Part shown: piece by piece, positions 1-8,488 of the stretch
Numbering within the stretch: position 1 is the stretch's first letter
Layout of the letters: each line of letters starts with the position of its first letter
Assembly: GCA_030529445.1 (NCBI GenBank)
Contig: JAUMWW010000019.1
Span: forward strand, 5,996 to 42,963
Length of the DNA: 36,968 nt
Direction: 5' to 3'
DNA from: Johnsonella sp.
GTDB taxonomy: Bacteria > Bacillota > Clostridia > Lachnospirales > Lachnospiraceae
Notes under the pieces: generated by a model
Seen by the model: the letters and a program-made list of their open reading frames with translations, nothing else
Databases searched by the model: none
Told to the model about the DNA's origin: nothing
Program-made: the position numbers and the translations under genes

Positions 1-816
1 GAGGTCAGGGATTTTTCGCCGGGACAAAAAATTACCATTCAGCCCCAGGTCGTATGCGGGCGCTGCCATCCATGCAGAAACGGAAAGTACAATCTCTGCG
101 AGGAGCTTAAGGTAATGGGCTTTCAGACGACGGGGACGGCATCGAGGTATTTTGTCTGCGATGCGGAGAAAATCGTAGCGCTTCCCGAGGAAATGAGCTT
201 TGAAGAGGGAGCGATGATAGAACCTCTTGCCGTTGCCGTTCATGCGATCAAGCAGGCGGGCGAGATAGAGGGAAAGAAGGTCGTGGTTCTGGGAGCCGGT
301 CCCATAGGAAATCTGGTGGCGCAGGCGGCGAAGGGAATGGGCGCGGCATCGGTGATGATTACCGATATCAGCGCGTTCCGCTTGGAAAAGGCGGCGCAGT
401 GCGGAGTGGATCACTGTGTGGATACCTCCAAAAAAGATCTGGGAGAAGCGATTTTTGAAGCCTTCGGTCCGGATAAGGCGGATTTGATTTATGACTGTGC
501 AGGAAATAATATAACGATGAATCAGGCGATCAAATATGCGAGGAAGGGAAGCAGGATCATATTGGTTGCGGTTTTTGCTTCGATGGCGACGATAGATCTG
601 GCTTTGGCAAACGATCATGAGCTGGATATCAACAGCAGCATGATGTACCGCAGAGAGGATTACCTGGATGCGATAGAGCTGGTAAAAAATAAAAAGGTAA
701 GCCTGAATCCTCTTGTTTCCAAGCATTTTCCCTTTGAAGGCTTTTTGGATGCCTATCATTATATCGAGGAAAACAGGGAAACGACGATGAAGGTGATGAT
801 CGATGTGCAGGAATAG
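1..816 (+). CDS. Zinc-dependent medium-chain alcohol/polyol dehydrogenase (3' part)
   Basis: The frame is open from base 1, so the N-terminus lies outside the window and about 271 codons are visible. The first residues hold the structural zinc lobe, with Cys spaced as CGRCHPCRNGKYNLC. A Rossmann NAD(P)-binding domain follows with the GAGPIGNL motif. This layout is typical of the sorbitol/xylitol/L-iditol dehydrogenase branch of the MDR superfamily, which oxidises a polyol or secondary alcohol to a ketose with NAD(P). It sits 46 bases upstream of an SDR dehydrogenase, and nearby kinases, an aldolase and a sugar ABC importer support a role in sugar or polyol catabolism. The catalytic zinc ligands are only partly visible because of truncation, and the substrate cannot be assigned. 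Confidence 0.9.
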   Translation, partial: EVRDFSPGQKITIQPQVVCGRCHPCRNGKYNLCEELKVMGFQTTGTASRYFVCDAEKIVALPEEMSFEEGAMIEPLAVAVHAIKQAGEIEGKKVVVLGAGPIGNLVAQAAKGMGAASVMITDISAFRLEKAAQCGVDHCVDTSKKDLGEAIFEAFGPDKADLIYDCAGNNITMNQAIKYARKGSRIILVAVFASMATIDLALANDHELDINSSMMYRREDYLDAIELVKNKKVSLNPLVSKHFPFEGFLDAYHYIEENRETTMKVMIDVQE

Positions 817-862
817 GATGGAGCAATCTTATTCCGAATAAAAAAACGAATCGGAGGTCTTA

Positions 863-1630
863 ATGAGTTATTTAGATAAGCTGTTCGGACTGGATCATAA
901 AGTGGCGATTGTGACGGGAGGCGGAAGAGGCATAGGGCAGGTGGTCGCACAGGGGCTTGCCAAAGCGGGCGCCCGCATCGTCATTCTCAGCAGAAGCGGG
1001 GCAAGGGAGAGCATTGAAAAAATTGAAGCGGAAGGGGGAAAGGCATGGCATATTCCCTGTGACGTGACAAAGGAGGAGGAAGTCGATGCGGCGCTTTTGG
1101 AGATTATGGAGCACGAAAAGAGTATAGATATCGTATTTAACAATGCGGGAATCTGCATGCATCAGACGACCTTGGAGGCGACGATAGAAGAATTTCGGCA
1201 GGTAATCGACTGCAACCTCACCGGGGAATTTATCGTATGCCGTGCGGCGGGGCGGATCATGATAGAAAATAAAATCAAAGGAAGCATCATCAATATGGCT
1301 TCCATGTCCGGAAGCATCGTAAACATACCGCAGTGGCAATGCTCCTATAATGCCTCCAAAGCGGCGGTCATTCATATGACCCGTTCTCTGGCGGCGGAAT
1401 GGGCGGAGTACGGGATCAGAGTCAACAGCCTGAGTCCGGGCTATATTGCGACTCCGATGTCCGTGGATACGCCGAAGGAGTTGAAGGAGGCATGGATGCC
1501 TCTGATTCCGATGCATAGGATGGGAGAGCCCGAAGAGCTGATTCCTGCGGTTTTATATCTTGCAAGCGATGCCTCCGGCTATACCAGCGGAAGCGATGTG
1601 GTCGTGGACGGAGCCTATACCTGTTTATAG
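863..1630 (+). CDS. SDR-family NAD(P)-dependent polyol/ketose oxidoreductase
   Basis: This is a classical short-chain dehydrogenase/reductase of 255 residues. The cofactor motif TGGGRGIG is at 18-25, NNAG is near 93-96, ASMSG carries the catalytic Ser near 149, and the YxxxK pair is Tyr162/Lys166. The stretch ASMSG...PQ.Q..YNASK resembles D-arabinitol dehydrogenase, L-xylulose reductase and sorbose reductase-like SDRs, so a pentitol or hexitol/ketose pair is a plausible substrate. The ATG is preceded by CGGAGGT at 852-858. It is probably co-transcribed with the upstream zinc dehydrogenase. Its stop codon overlaps the stop of the convergent PfkB gene. The exact substrate is unknown. Confidence 0.9.
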   Translation: MSYLDKLFGLDHKVAIVTGGGRGIGQVVAQGLAKAGARIVILSRSGARESIEKIEAEGGKAWHIPCDVTKEEEVDAALLEIMEHEKSIDIVFNNAGICMHQTTLEATIEEFRQVIDCNLTGEFIVCRAAGRIMIENKIKGSIINMASMSGSIVNIPQWQCSYNASKAAVIHMTRSLAAEWAEYGIRVNSLSPGYIATPMSVDTPKELKEAWMPLIPMHRMGEPEELIPAVLYLASDASGYTSGSDVVVDGAYTCL

Positions 1631-2752
1631 CGGGTTTCTTTCCCAGCCGGAGAGAATCCGATCCTTCAGGGCTTCAAGAGAAGAGAGGCGGCTGAGCACA
1701 TCATAGGATTCGACGCAGGCGGCGCCTGCCGCTGCGGCATAGCTGAGCGCCTCGTCGAGGGAGAGTTTTTTAAGTATGGAGGTCAAAAATGCCGCGATAC
1801 AGACATCTCCCGCGCCGATGGAAGAAAGAATGCGTTCGGGTTTGAAGCTCGGCTCGAATCTTCGGATATCTGCCCAGTCAAGGAAAGAAGAGGCAAGATC
1901 CGATCCGGCATCCTTCATGCGTTCTTTCGGAGCGGAGGCAAAATAAATGCCCTTCGGCCCGCATTTGATCATCAGTATTTTTGCGCCGAAAGAAAGCAGG
2001 GTGTCCGCCAGCGGACGAAGATCCTCTTCGCAAAGGAGGGAGCAGATCTCGGCATTGCCGGCTCTTTGCTTCCAGCTTTCGAATCTCTCCCTGTCCAGCA
2101 TATAGCAGATTTCCTCTGCGCTTGGCGTAAAGATATCCAGATAGGGCATCAGCTCTTCCAGAACGGATTTCCAGTCCATGCGCCCGACCTCGGAATAAGG
2201 ATCGATGGCGCAGGTATCCATAGAGGTGCTTACATTCAGCGTCTTGATTTTTTGATACATCCGGATGAGCTCTCTTGCGTTGTTTTGATAGAAGTTTTTC
2301 ATGATGGTCGGATAGCCGAAATGAAAGAGTTTCGACTTTTCCAAGAGATCATAATCGATATCATCGAAACAGAAACTGTCGTTGCCGGCAGGATAATGCA
2401 GGCAGATACGGTCTATTCCCTTAGGCGCAAGCACTACGGTATATGCGGTTCCTTCCTCGGTAAAAATCATATGTTCACCCGAGGTGTACTGCTGAAACTC
2501 CGAGAGGACGGTGCTTCCGAATGCGTCCTTGCCGATCTTGCCGATCAAGGCGGCATTGACCCCGAATTTGCACATCGCAAGTCCGGTGTTTGCGACACAG
2601 CCGCCGGCATGCATCTGCGCCTTGCCGATGATTACGGTTTTGGTGGGGGCGAGAATATCCTCGACCTTTTCCACGGGAGGATTTCCGAAGACGGGAGTAA
2701 AGTCCAGACAGGTCAGTCCTGCAATAACGGCATCAATGGTTTTGGTCTTCAT
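1625..2752 (-). CDS. PfkB-family carbohydrate kinase
   Basis: This 375-residue ribokinase/PfkB-fold kinase has an N-terminal GG-containing substrate motif (HAGGCVANTG) and the C-terminal PfkB signature SIGAGDVCIAAF, whose Asp is the expected catalytic base. The family phosphorylates sugars, nucleosides or sugar phosphates with ATP. The gene is transcribed against its neighbours. It converges on the SDR gene, overlapping it by six bases, and diverges from the aldolase gene across 110 bases. A purine-rich AGAAAGGAAAG precedes its ATG on the minus strand. An aldolase next door suggests the kinase makes a 1- or 6-phosphoketose, but this is inference from context. Confidence 0.88.
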   Translation of the reverse strand: MKTKTIDAVIAGLTCLDFTPVFGNPPVEKVEDILAPTKTVIIGKAQMHAGGCVANTGLAMCKFGVNAALIGKIGKDAFGSTVLSEFQQYTSGEHMIFTEEGTAYTVVLAPKGIDRICLHYPAGNDSFCFDDIDYDLLEKSKLFHFGYPTIMKNFYQNNARELIRMYQKIKTLNVSTSMDTCAIDPYSEVGRMDWKSVLEELMPYLDIFTPSAEEICYMLDRERFESWKQRAGNAEICSLLCEEDLRPLADTLLSFGAKILMIKCGPKGIYFASAPKERMKDAGSDLASSFLDWADIRRFEPSFKPERILSSIGAGDVCIAAFLTSILKKLSLDEALSYAAAAGAACVESYDVLSRLSSLEALKDRILSGWERNPL

Positions 2753-2862
2753 TTCTTTGCTTTCCTTTCTTAAAATCTAAGCTTTTGCCTGATGCTTGTA
2801 TTATATTATGCAGGACGGAGAGGATACAAGAGAGAATAAAAAAATTTTGAAAGAGGTAGAAT

Positions 2863-3765
2863 ATGCTTTTAAACATGAGTGAATTATTAAAGCCGGCAAT
2901 GGAGCACGGCTTTGCAATACCCGCATTTAATATCGGCACAGGTCAGATTCTCAATGCGGTCATCGAGGCTTCGGAGGAGATGAAGGCGCCGGTGATTCTG
3001 GCAATCCATCCTCTGGAACTTGAGTTTCAGGGAGAGAGCTTTGTCAAGATGTGCATCGATCGGGCGCAGAAGACAAAGATTCCCTGCTGCATCCATCTTG
3101 ACCACAGCGCTTGGGAAGATATCGTAAAAGCGGTCAGGGCGGGATTTACCTCCGTCATGATAGACGGCTCTCATCTGCCCTTTGAAGAAAATATCGCAAT
3201 CACAAAGAAGGTCTGCGAGTTTGCCCATTTATTGGATGTCTCGGTGGAAGCGGAGCTGGGAACGATAGGAACTACGGATGGAGACGCCGAGGGAGGTTCG
3301 GATACGATTATCTATACCAATCCGGATGATGCGAAGCGTTTTGTGGAAGAAACCGGCTGCGATACGCTTGCGATAGCGATCGGCACCGCTCACGGCATTT
3401 ATCCGGCAGGAATGAAGCCAAAGCTCAAGCAGGAGCTCTTATCCGAGATCAGGAGCAAGGTGGATATTCCTCTGGTGCTTCACGGAGGCTCGGGAAATGA
3501 GGATGCGGAAATCGCCGAGGCGGTAAAAAGAGGAATCAGCAAGATCAATATCTCCTCCGATATCAAGGATGCATTTTATCAGAGGCTGAGGCTGACTCTC
3601 GAGGATAAGAAACTCAGAGAGCCTTTTGAACTTTATAAAGACAGCATCGAGGCGATGAAGGAGGTATGCAGACAGAAGATTGTATTATTCAATAATCATG
3701 ATAAGCTGAGCCATTATCAGATCTTTGATCTGCTTTCGGATGAGCTTGTCCGGTCAAAAGCATAA
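2863..3765 (+). CDS. Class II ketose-bisphosphate aldolase (FbaA/GatY/KbaY family)
   Basis: A 300-residue zinc aldolase. The metal and catalytic motifs are visible: HLDHS, AELGTIG with its conserved Glu, GTAHG and HGGSG, followed by NISSD for phosphate binding. The family cleaves ketose 1,6-bisphosphates, or sometimes ketose 1-phosphates, to dihydroxyacetone phosphate and an aldehyde. The start at MLLNMSELL is supported by AAGAGG at 2851-2856 with a six-base spacer and fits the usual N-terminus of the family; an in-frame ATG at 2875 is less likely. With sugar kinases and dehydrogenases around it, a catabolic aldolase role is more likely than the central glycolytic one. Fructose, tagatose and pentulose phosphates remain possible substrates. 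Confidence 0.9.
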   Translation: MLLNMSELLKPAMEHGFAIPAFNIGTGQILNAVIEASEEMKAPVILAIHPLELEFQGESFVKMCIDRAQKTKIPCCIHLDHSAWEDIVKAVRAGFTSVMIDGSHLPFEENIAITKKVCEFAHLLDVSVEAELGTIGTTDGDAEGGSDTIIYTNPDDAKRFVEETGCDTLAIAIGTAHGIYPAGMKPKLKQELLSEIRSKVDIPLVLHGGSGNEDAEIAEAVKRGISKINISSDIKDAFYQRLRLTLEDKKLREPFELYKDSIEAMKEVCRQKIVLFNNHDKLSHYQIFDLLSDELVRSKA

Positions 3766-3790
3766 ATCTACAAACTTATACGATGAAAGA

Positions 3791-3850
3791 AAAGCTTCTC
3801 TGCCAAAACTCCGGCATGATGTCGGGGTTTTGCCGATACAGAGGAGCTTT
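3791..3850. repeat. Long two-tier inverted repeat downstream of the aldolase
   Basis: The outer arms 3791-3802 and 3839-3850 are complementary over 12 positions with one T-G pair. The inner arms 3804-3813 and 3823-3832 (CAAAACTCCG / CGGGGTTTTG) pair over 10 positions around a nine-base loop. The A-rich left and T-rich right inner arms resemble a bidirectional terminator for the aldolase gene. However, no U tract follows the outer stem, so it could instead be a mobile palindromic element or a processing site. It lies in the 289-base gap between the aldolase and the next operon. Confidence 0.5.
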
Positions 3851-3895
3851 CTCTATATAAGCCGGCGAGAAAAATCTTATTGTTTAAAATATGAA

Positions 3896-3924
3896 TTGAC
3901 AAAACATACAATACTGAATATACT
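3896..3924 (+). promoter_or_regulatory. Consensus sigma-A promoter for the kinase/ABC operon
   Basis: TTGACA at 3896-3901 and TATACT at 3919-3924 are separated by exactly 17 bases in A+T-rich DNA. Transcription would start near 3931, leaving a leader of about 124 bases before the ATG at 4055. This is the best -35/-10 match in the sugar block. Confidence 0.75.
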
Positions 3925-3996
3925 TATTTCAAATAATTTATAAAAGTTTTTTTAAAATATTTTTCATAAATAAAACAAAGAGATAAGCGAAGAAAC

Positions 3997-4026
3997 TTTC
4001 AGGCTTCGGCTATGCCGAGAGTGAAA
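3997..4026 (+). promoter_or_regulatory. Symmetric hairpin/operator-like element in the operon leader
   Basis: TTTCA...TGAAA arms flank an inner TCGGC-TAT-GCCGA stem, all inside the predicted transcribed leader and about 70 bases downstream of the -10. The symmetry fits either an RNA hairpin or a dimeric repressor site. No regulator gene in the block identifies it. Confidence 0.35.
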
Positions 4027-4054
4027 CATACCGTATTGGGGACAGAGAAAAAGC

Positions 4055-5365
4055 ATGCAGTATATTGATCGATATGAAGAATATCTGAACACCGCAGAAA
4101 AAAAGTTCGGCTCCCAAAAGCGCCAATCGGGCATTCCCATGCTCGGCTATACAAGCAATCTGGATATCGTATTGCATTGGGATGCCGAAAAATTCGATGT
4201 TCTTTTAAATCAATATCTTTCTTCACAGCCGGATAAGGGGAGCGAAGAAAGCATTTCTTCCATAGAGGATTTTTTCAGGATATCCGCATATTATATGATG
4301 CACGGTCTGGGAGGCAATTTTGATCTCTCCTCCATGGATATCTGTATTTTTTTGCGAAAGCATTTTCAGGCGAGCCTCGGAGTGGGGGGAACCGCAGCCC
4401 AGGCAGCGGCGGCTCTTGCCAGAATCGGCTGTAGCTCTCTGCTCCATATGACGGATGAAAGCAGAGAATTATGCAGGCTTCTGGGAGGGAGGCGGATCCT
4501 TACCCTGAAAGAGGGGAAGAAAGCGGGAGTGGAGGAACCGGATACAGGGGAGGCTCCGATTTATCATTTTATCCTTCAGTTTCGCAGAGGGGATAAAATA
4601 CATGTTTTAGGCAGGGAATATATTATTCCCGCATCCAATCGGCTGATTTTCTTTTATGACCGGCTGCATAAAAAGTTTTTGCCGAAGAGAGAATTTTTAG
4701 AGTATTTAGAGAGGGAGGCAGAGGAAATCTCCTCCTATCTGGTTTCGGGATTTGATGCGATCTGCGATCCCGGTTTTGCCAAAGAGGCGGCAAAGCTTTT
4801 GCAGGCTCATCTGAGACGATTTAAGGAAGTTTTTCCCAAGATTCCCGTATATTTTGAGGGGGCGTTTTATATGAATCCCGGGGTCAAGGAGATCATGATA
4901 AAAAGCCTTGCGCCCTATATCGATATTATGGGAATGAATGAGGAGGAGCTGAGGGCGGATCTCAAAAGAGAGGCGGAGGCAAAGAGCTTTCGGGAAATGC
5001 GGGAGGCGATTGAAGATTATATGAGGATATTTAATATCCGATCCCTTGTCCTGCATACTGCGGAGTACTCTCTGTATTACGGAAAAGAATGGAAAGAATT
5101 TAATATTGAGGAGGGGCTGTGCATGGGAAATCTGCTTGCCGCGGCAAGAGCCGGATACGGAGAGTATGCCGGATGGGAAGAGTGCAGATCGATGCTGCGC
5201 CGAGGCTTCAGTCCGAAAGCGCTGCGCTTTGCGGCGGAGGCGGATGCCTATCGGGGAGAAAAGAGTCTGTATCTGATTCCTTCGACCTATATCGAGGCGC
5301 CCTCATGTACGATAGGATTGGGAGACAGCTTTACGGCGGGAATGCAGATTTGCTTTATCAGATAA
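4055..5365 (+). CDS. ADP-dependent glucokinase/phosphofructokinase-family sugar kinase
   Basis: This 436-residue protein has ribokinase-superfamily marks: GVGGTAAQAA at 109-118, NEEEL at 295-299 and GLGDSFTAG at 421-429, with Asp424 as the likely catalytic base. The sequence MGMNEEEL, HTAEYSL at 334-340 and STYIEAPSCTIGLGD together resemble the ADP-dependent PFK/GK family more than ordinary PfkB kinases. It is about 100 residues longer than a typical PfkB kinase, also as in that family. ADP-dependent enzymes phosphorylate glucose or fructose 6-phosphate using ADP; phosphoryl donor and acceptor are not provable here. It is the first gene of the operon with the FGGY kinase and ABC importer. The ribosome site is weak. 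A divergent PfkB kinase is the alternative reading. Confidence 0.72.
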   Translation: MQYIDRYEEYLNTAEKKFGSQKRQSGIPMLGYTSNLDIVLHWDAEKFDVLLNQYLSSQPDKGSEESISSIEDFFRISAYYMMHGLGGNFDLSSMDICIFLRKHFQASLGVGGTAAQAAAALARIGCSSLLHMTDESRELCRLLGGRRILTLKEGKKAGVEEPDTGEAPIYHFILQFRRGDKIHVLGREYIIPASNRLIFFYDRLHKKFLPKREFLEYLEREAEEISSYLVSGFDAICDPGFAKEAAKLLQAHLRRFKEVFPKIPVYFEGAFYMNPGVKEIMIKSLAPYIDIMGMNEEELRADLKREAEAKSFREMREAIEDYMRIFNIRSLVLHTAEYSLYYGKEWKEFNIEEGLCMGNLLAAARAGYGEYAGWEECRSMLRRGFSPKALRFAAEADAYRGEKSLYLIPSTYIEAPSCTIGLGDSFTAGMQICFIR

Positions 5366-5390
5366 AAAGGCAATCGAAAAGGAGGTAAAG

Positions 5391-6920
5391 ATGGCGGTTT
5401 TAATCGGTACGGATCTGGGAACATCCAGCCTGAAAATACTTTTGATCAATACAAAGGGCGAGGTGCTGAGCATGGCTTCCAGAGCCTATCAGTTCGATTC
5501 GCCCCATCCGGGATATGCGCAGCAGGATCCCGAAGTATGGTGGGAGGCTTTTTGCGAGAGCCTGAAGGAAGCGATAAAAAAAGCGGATATCAGCAGGGAA
5601 GAGATCAAGGGGATCGGCTTTTCCGGGCAGATGCACGGGCTGGTCATGCTCGACAAGGATTTGCGTTCCGTGCGTCCCGCCATTTTGCACTGTGATACGC
5701 GCTCCGCCGAGCAGGTCCGCATGATTCGGGAGAAGCTTTCCGAAGCGGGGGTTCGCGAACTGATGATGAACTCCGTGTACTGCGGCTTTATGCTGCCCTC
5801 CCTGCTCTGGGTCAGAGAAAAGGAGAAAGAAAACTACGAGCGCATCGCCCATATTCTCTTTCCCAAAGACTATCTGAGAATGCGCCTGACGGGCATCGTA
5901 TGCAGCGATTATTCGGATGCTTCGGCAAGCCTGATGTTCGATCTCAAAAAGGGAGAGTGGTCGAAAGAAATTATGGAGGCATTTGAAATACCGCCTTCCA
6001 TGCCGGCAAAATGCTTCGGCACGGCAGAAAGAACAGGGAGCCTCACAAAGGAGGCTGCACAGCTTACGGGTCTTCCGAGGTCTTTGGCGGTGGCTGCCGG
6101 AGGAGGGGATCAGGTGATGCAGGGAATCGGAAACGGAATCACGGGGATGAACCGGGCATGCCTCAATATCGGAAGCAGCGCACAGCTTTCCTTTCAAAGC
6201 AAGGCACCGCTTTGCAACCCTGCGCTTTCGACGAATACCTTCTGCGGATATGAAAAAAACAGATGGATCGTAATGGGAGCGATGATGAGTGCGGGGCTTT
6301 CAATGCAGTGGTGTATGCGGCTTTTGGGAAAGACGGATTATCAGGGGCTGAACGAGGCGGTTGCAAAAGTTGCGCCGGGAAGCGGGGGAGTGATTTTCCT
6401 GCCCTATCTCAACGGAGAGAGGACGCCGCATATGAATCCGGATATCAGCGGAGCCTTTCTCGGATTAAATCTGCATACGGGAGCGCCGGAGCTTGCCAGA
6501 TCGGTGATGGAGGGAGTGGTATTTGCACTCTGTCAATGCATGGAACTTTGCCGGGAGATGGGACTGGAGGCAAGAGATTATCTGATTTCATCCGGAGGAG
6601 GCGCAAAGAGTGAGGAATGGCTGCAAATGCAGTCGGATATCTTTCATATGCCGATTCGCATCGCCGCCGTACAGGAGCAGGCATGCTTGGGAGCGGCGAT
6701 TGCGGCGGGAGTCGGAGCGGGAATTTACGCGGATATCGAAGAGGGATGTGCGGCTCTTGTGCGCTACGAAGAGAGGATCTGCCTTCCCGAAAGCCGAAGG
6801 CATGAGCGCTATATGGAATATTATCAAATTTTTAAAGAGGCATATCCTGCCAATGCATCGCTTTTAAACCGGCTGACTCTCCTCGGAAGAGAGGGGATGA
6901 AGCAGTTTGGATCTGAATAG
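5391..6920 (+). CDS. xylB: FGGY-family carbohydrate kinase, xylulokinase-like
   Basis: This 509-residue kinase begins with the ATPase-fold motif GTDLGTSSLK at 6-15. GFSGQMHGLV at 76-85 is characteristic of xylulokinases, and GGGDQVMQG at 237-245 carries the probable catalytic Asp240. The length matches XylB. The expected reaction is ATP-dependent phosphorylation of a ketopentose, D-xylulose in the type enzyme, in the cytoplasm. A GGAGGT ribosome site lies just upstream. It follows the ADP-kinase-like gene by 25 bases and precedes the ABC ATPase by 30, so the three are probably one operon. Other ketoses such as ribulose or L-xylulose cannot be excluded. Confidence 0.85.
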   Translation: MAVLIGTDLGTSSLKILLINTKGEVLSMASRAYQFDSPHPGYAQQDPEVWWEAFCESLKEAIKKADISREEIKGIGFSGQMHGLVMLDKDLRSVRPAILHCDTRSAEQVRMIREKLSEAGVRELMMNSVYCGFMLPSLLWVREKEKENYERIAHILFPKDYLRMRLTGIVCSDYSDASASLMFDLKKGEWSKEIMEAFEIPPSMPAKCFGTAERTGSLTKEAAQLTGLPRSLAVAAGGGDQVMQGIGNGITGMNRACLNIGSSAQLSFQSKAPLCNPALSTNTFCGYEKNRWIVMGAMMSAGLSMQWCMRLLGKTDYQGLNEAVAKVAPGSGGVIFLPYLNGERTPHMNPDISGAFLGLNLHTGAPELARSVMEGVVFALCQCMELCREMGLEARDYLISSGGGAKSEEWLQMQSDIFHMPIRIAAVQEQACLGAAIAAGVGAGIYADIEEGCAALVRYEERICLPESRRHERYMEYYQIFKEAYPANASLLNRLTLLGREGMKQFGSE

Positions 6921-6950
6921 AATATCCGCGACGATAAAGGGGGGATAAGA

Positions 6951-8474
6951 TTGGATAAACAAAGAGAGCAGAAAAGCGAATATATTTTACAGTGTAAAAA
7001 CATCAGCAAGGCTTTCGGAGGAACACAGGCTTTAAAAAACGTCCGTCTCGACATACGGCCGGGGGAGGTTCATGCGCTGATGGGAGAAAACGGAGCCGGA
7101 AAATCCACGCTGATGAAAATCGTGATCGGGCTGTACAAGCAGGATGAGGGAGAAATGCTTTTCGAGGGCAAACCCTATCAGGCAAAGGGTCCGGTCGATG
7201 CAATCAAAGCCGGGATTTCCATGATCCATCAGGAGCTCAATCCCGAGCCCCATCTTTCGATTGCGGAGAATATTTTCCTCAAGAGAGAGGATACCTTCGG
7301 AAAAATCTTTTTGGACAAGAAAAGGCAGAACGAGAGAGCGGAGGAGATTTTGAGGCAGTTTGATTTTCCCTTTCATGCAAAGACGCTGATCAAGGATCTG
7401 ACGCTGGCTCAGGTGCAGATGATCGAGATCATCAAGGCGGTTTCCTCGGATGCGAGGCTGATCATTATGGACGAGCCGACTTCCTCTCTGGACAGCGAAG
7501 AAACACAGCGGCTTTTCGAAGTGATTCGGGAGCTCAAGGAAAAGGGGGTTGCAATCATCTATATTTCCCACAGAATGGATGAGATCTATCAGATCTGCGA
7601 TCAGGTATCGATCTTTCGGGACGGAACCTTCGTAGACTGCTGCCCGATTTCCGAGGTTTCCCGAAACGATCTGATTGCGAAGATGGTCGGAAGAAAGGTG
7701 GAAAACGTATTTCCGAAGGTGGACTGCGAGATCGGGGATGTGGTATTCAGCGCAAAGAAGCTCTGCGGAGAAGGATTTAAGGATATCAGCTTCGAGGTGC
7801 GTGCCGGAGAGATCTTGGGAATAGCCGGTCTGGTAGGCTCCGGGAGGAGCGAGACGATGAAGGCGATTTTCGGACTGGATAAGCTGGAATCGGGCAGCCT
7901 CTATCTCGAGGGAAAGGAGATTCGGGTAAAGAATCCGCGTTCCGCGATTTCGAAAGGCATCTGCATGGTCAATGAGGACAGAAAAAATTACGGGCTCTGT
8001 CTCTTGCGTTCCCTCAGAGAAAATATTTCCCTGCCGAACTTAAAAAGCAGGCAGAGAGCTCCCCTGATCAATCAGGCGAGGGAGAAAAAAGAATGCGAGG
8101 AGGTTGCAGGGCAGCTGAGGGTAAAGGCGGCGAGCGTGGAGCATACGGCATATTCGCTGAGCGGAGGGAACCAGCAGAAGGTGGTTATTGCAAAATGGAT
8201 TATGGCAAATCCCAAGCTTTTGATTTTGGACGAGCCGACCAGAGGAGTGGATGTGGGCGCAAAATCCGAAATACACTCTCTGATGTGCGAATTTGCGGCA
8301 AAGGGAATGGCGATTATCATGATTTCCTCGGAACTGCCGGAAGTCATGAGCATGAGCGACAGAATACTGATTTACCATGAAGGAAGGATTAGCGGAGAGG
8401 TAAAAAGATCTGAGATACTGGATGCGAAGGTTACGGAAAAAGATATTCTTGCCAAGGCATTCGGTGCGGCATAA
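6951..8474 (+). CDS. Sugar ABC transporter ATP-binding protein (RbsA/XylG/MglA type)
   Basis: A tandem ATPase of 507 residues powering a carbohydrate importer at the membrane. The first half has Walker A GENGAGKST at 45-53 and Walker B LIIMDEPTSSLD. The second half has the degenerate GLVGSGRSE in place of Walker A, then the signature LSGGNQQKV and LLILDEPTRGVD. That asymmetry is normal for this family. The start is TTG, chosen because AAGGGGGG at 6937-6944 lies six bases upstream and the translation opens directly into the domain. The permease follows after 14 bases and the binding protein after that, so the order is ATPase-permease-binding protein. Confidence 0.93.
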   Translation: MDKQREQKSEYILQCKNISKAFGGTQALKNVRLDIRPGEVHALMGENGAGKSTLMKIVIGLYKQDEGEMLFEGKPYQAKGPVDAIKAGISMIHQELNPEPHLSIAENIFLKREDTFGKIFLDKKRQNERAEEILRQFDFPFHAKTLIKDLTLAQVQMIEIIKAVSSDARLIIMDEPTSSLDSEETQRLFEVIRELKEKGVAIIYISHRMDEIYQICDQVSIFRDGTFVDCCPISEVSRNDLIAKMVGRKVENVFPKVDCEIGDVVFSAKKLCGEGFKDISFEVRAGEILGIAGLVGSGRSETMKAIFGLDKLESGSLYLEGKEIRVKNPRSAISKGICMVNEDRKNYGLCLLRSLRENISLPNLKSRQRAPLINQAREKKECEEVAGQLRVKAASVEHTAYSLSGGNQQKVVIAKWIMANPKLLILDEPTRGVDVGAKSEIHSLMCEFAAKGMAIIMISSELPEVMSMSDRILIYHEGRISGEVKRSEILDAKVTEKDILAKAFGAA

Positions 8475-8488
8475 GGGGGAAAAAATCA

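Noticed and set aside
2753-2862. Promoters in the divergent PfkB-aldolase gap
   Set aside because: TTGCCT and TATTAT-like hexamers occur, but the spacing between them is far from 17 bases.
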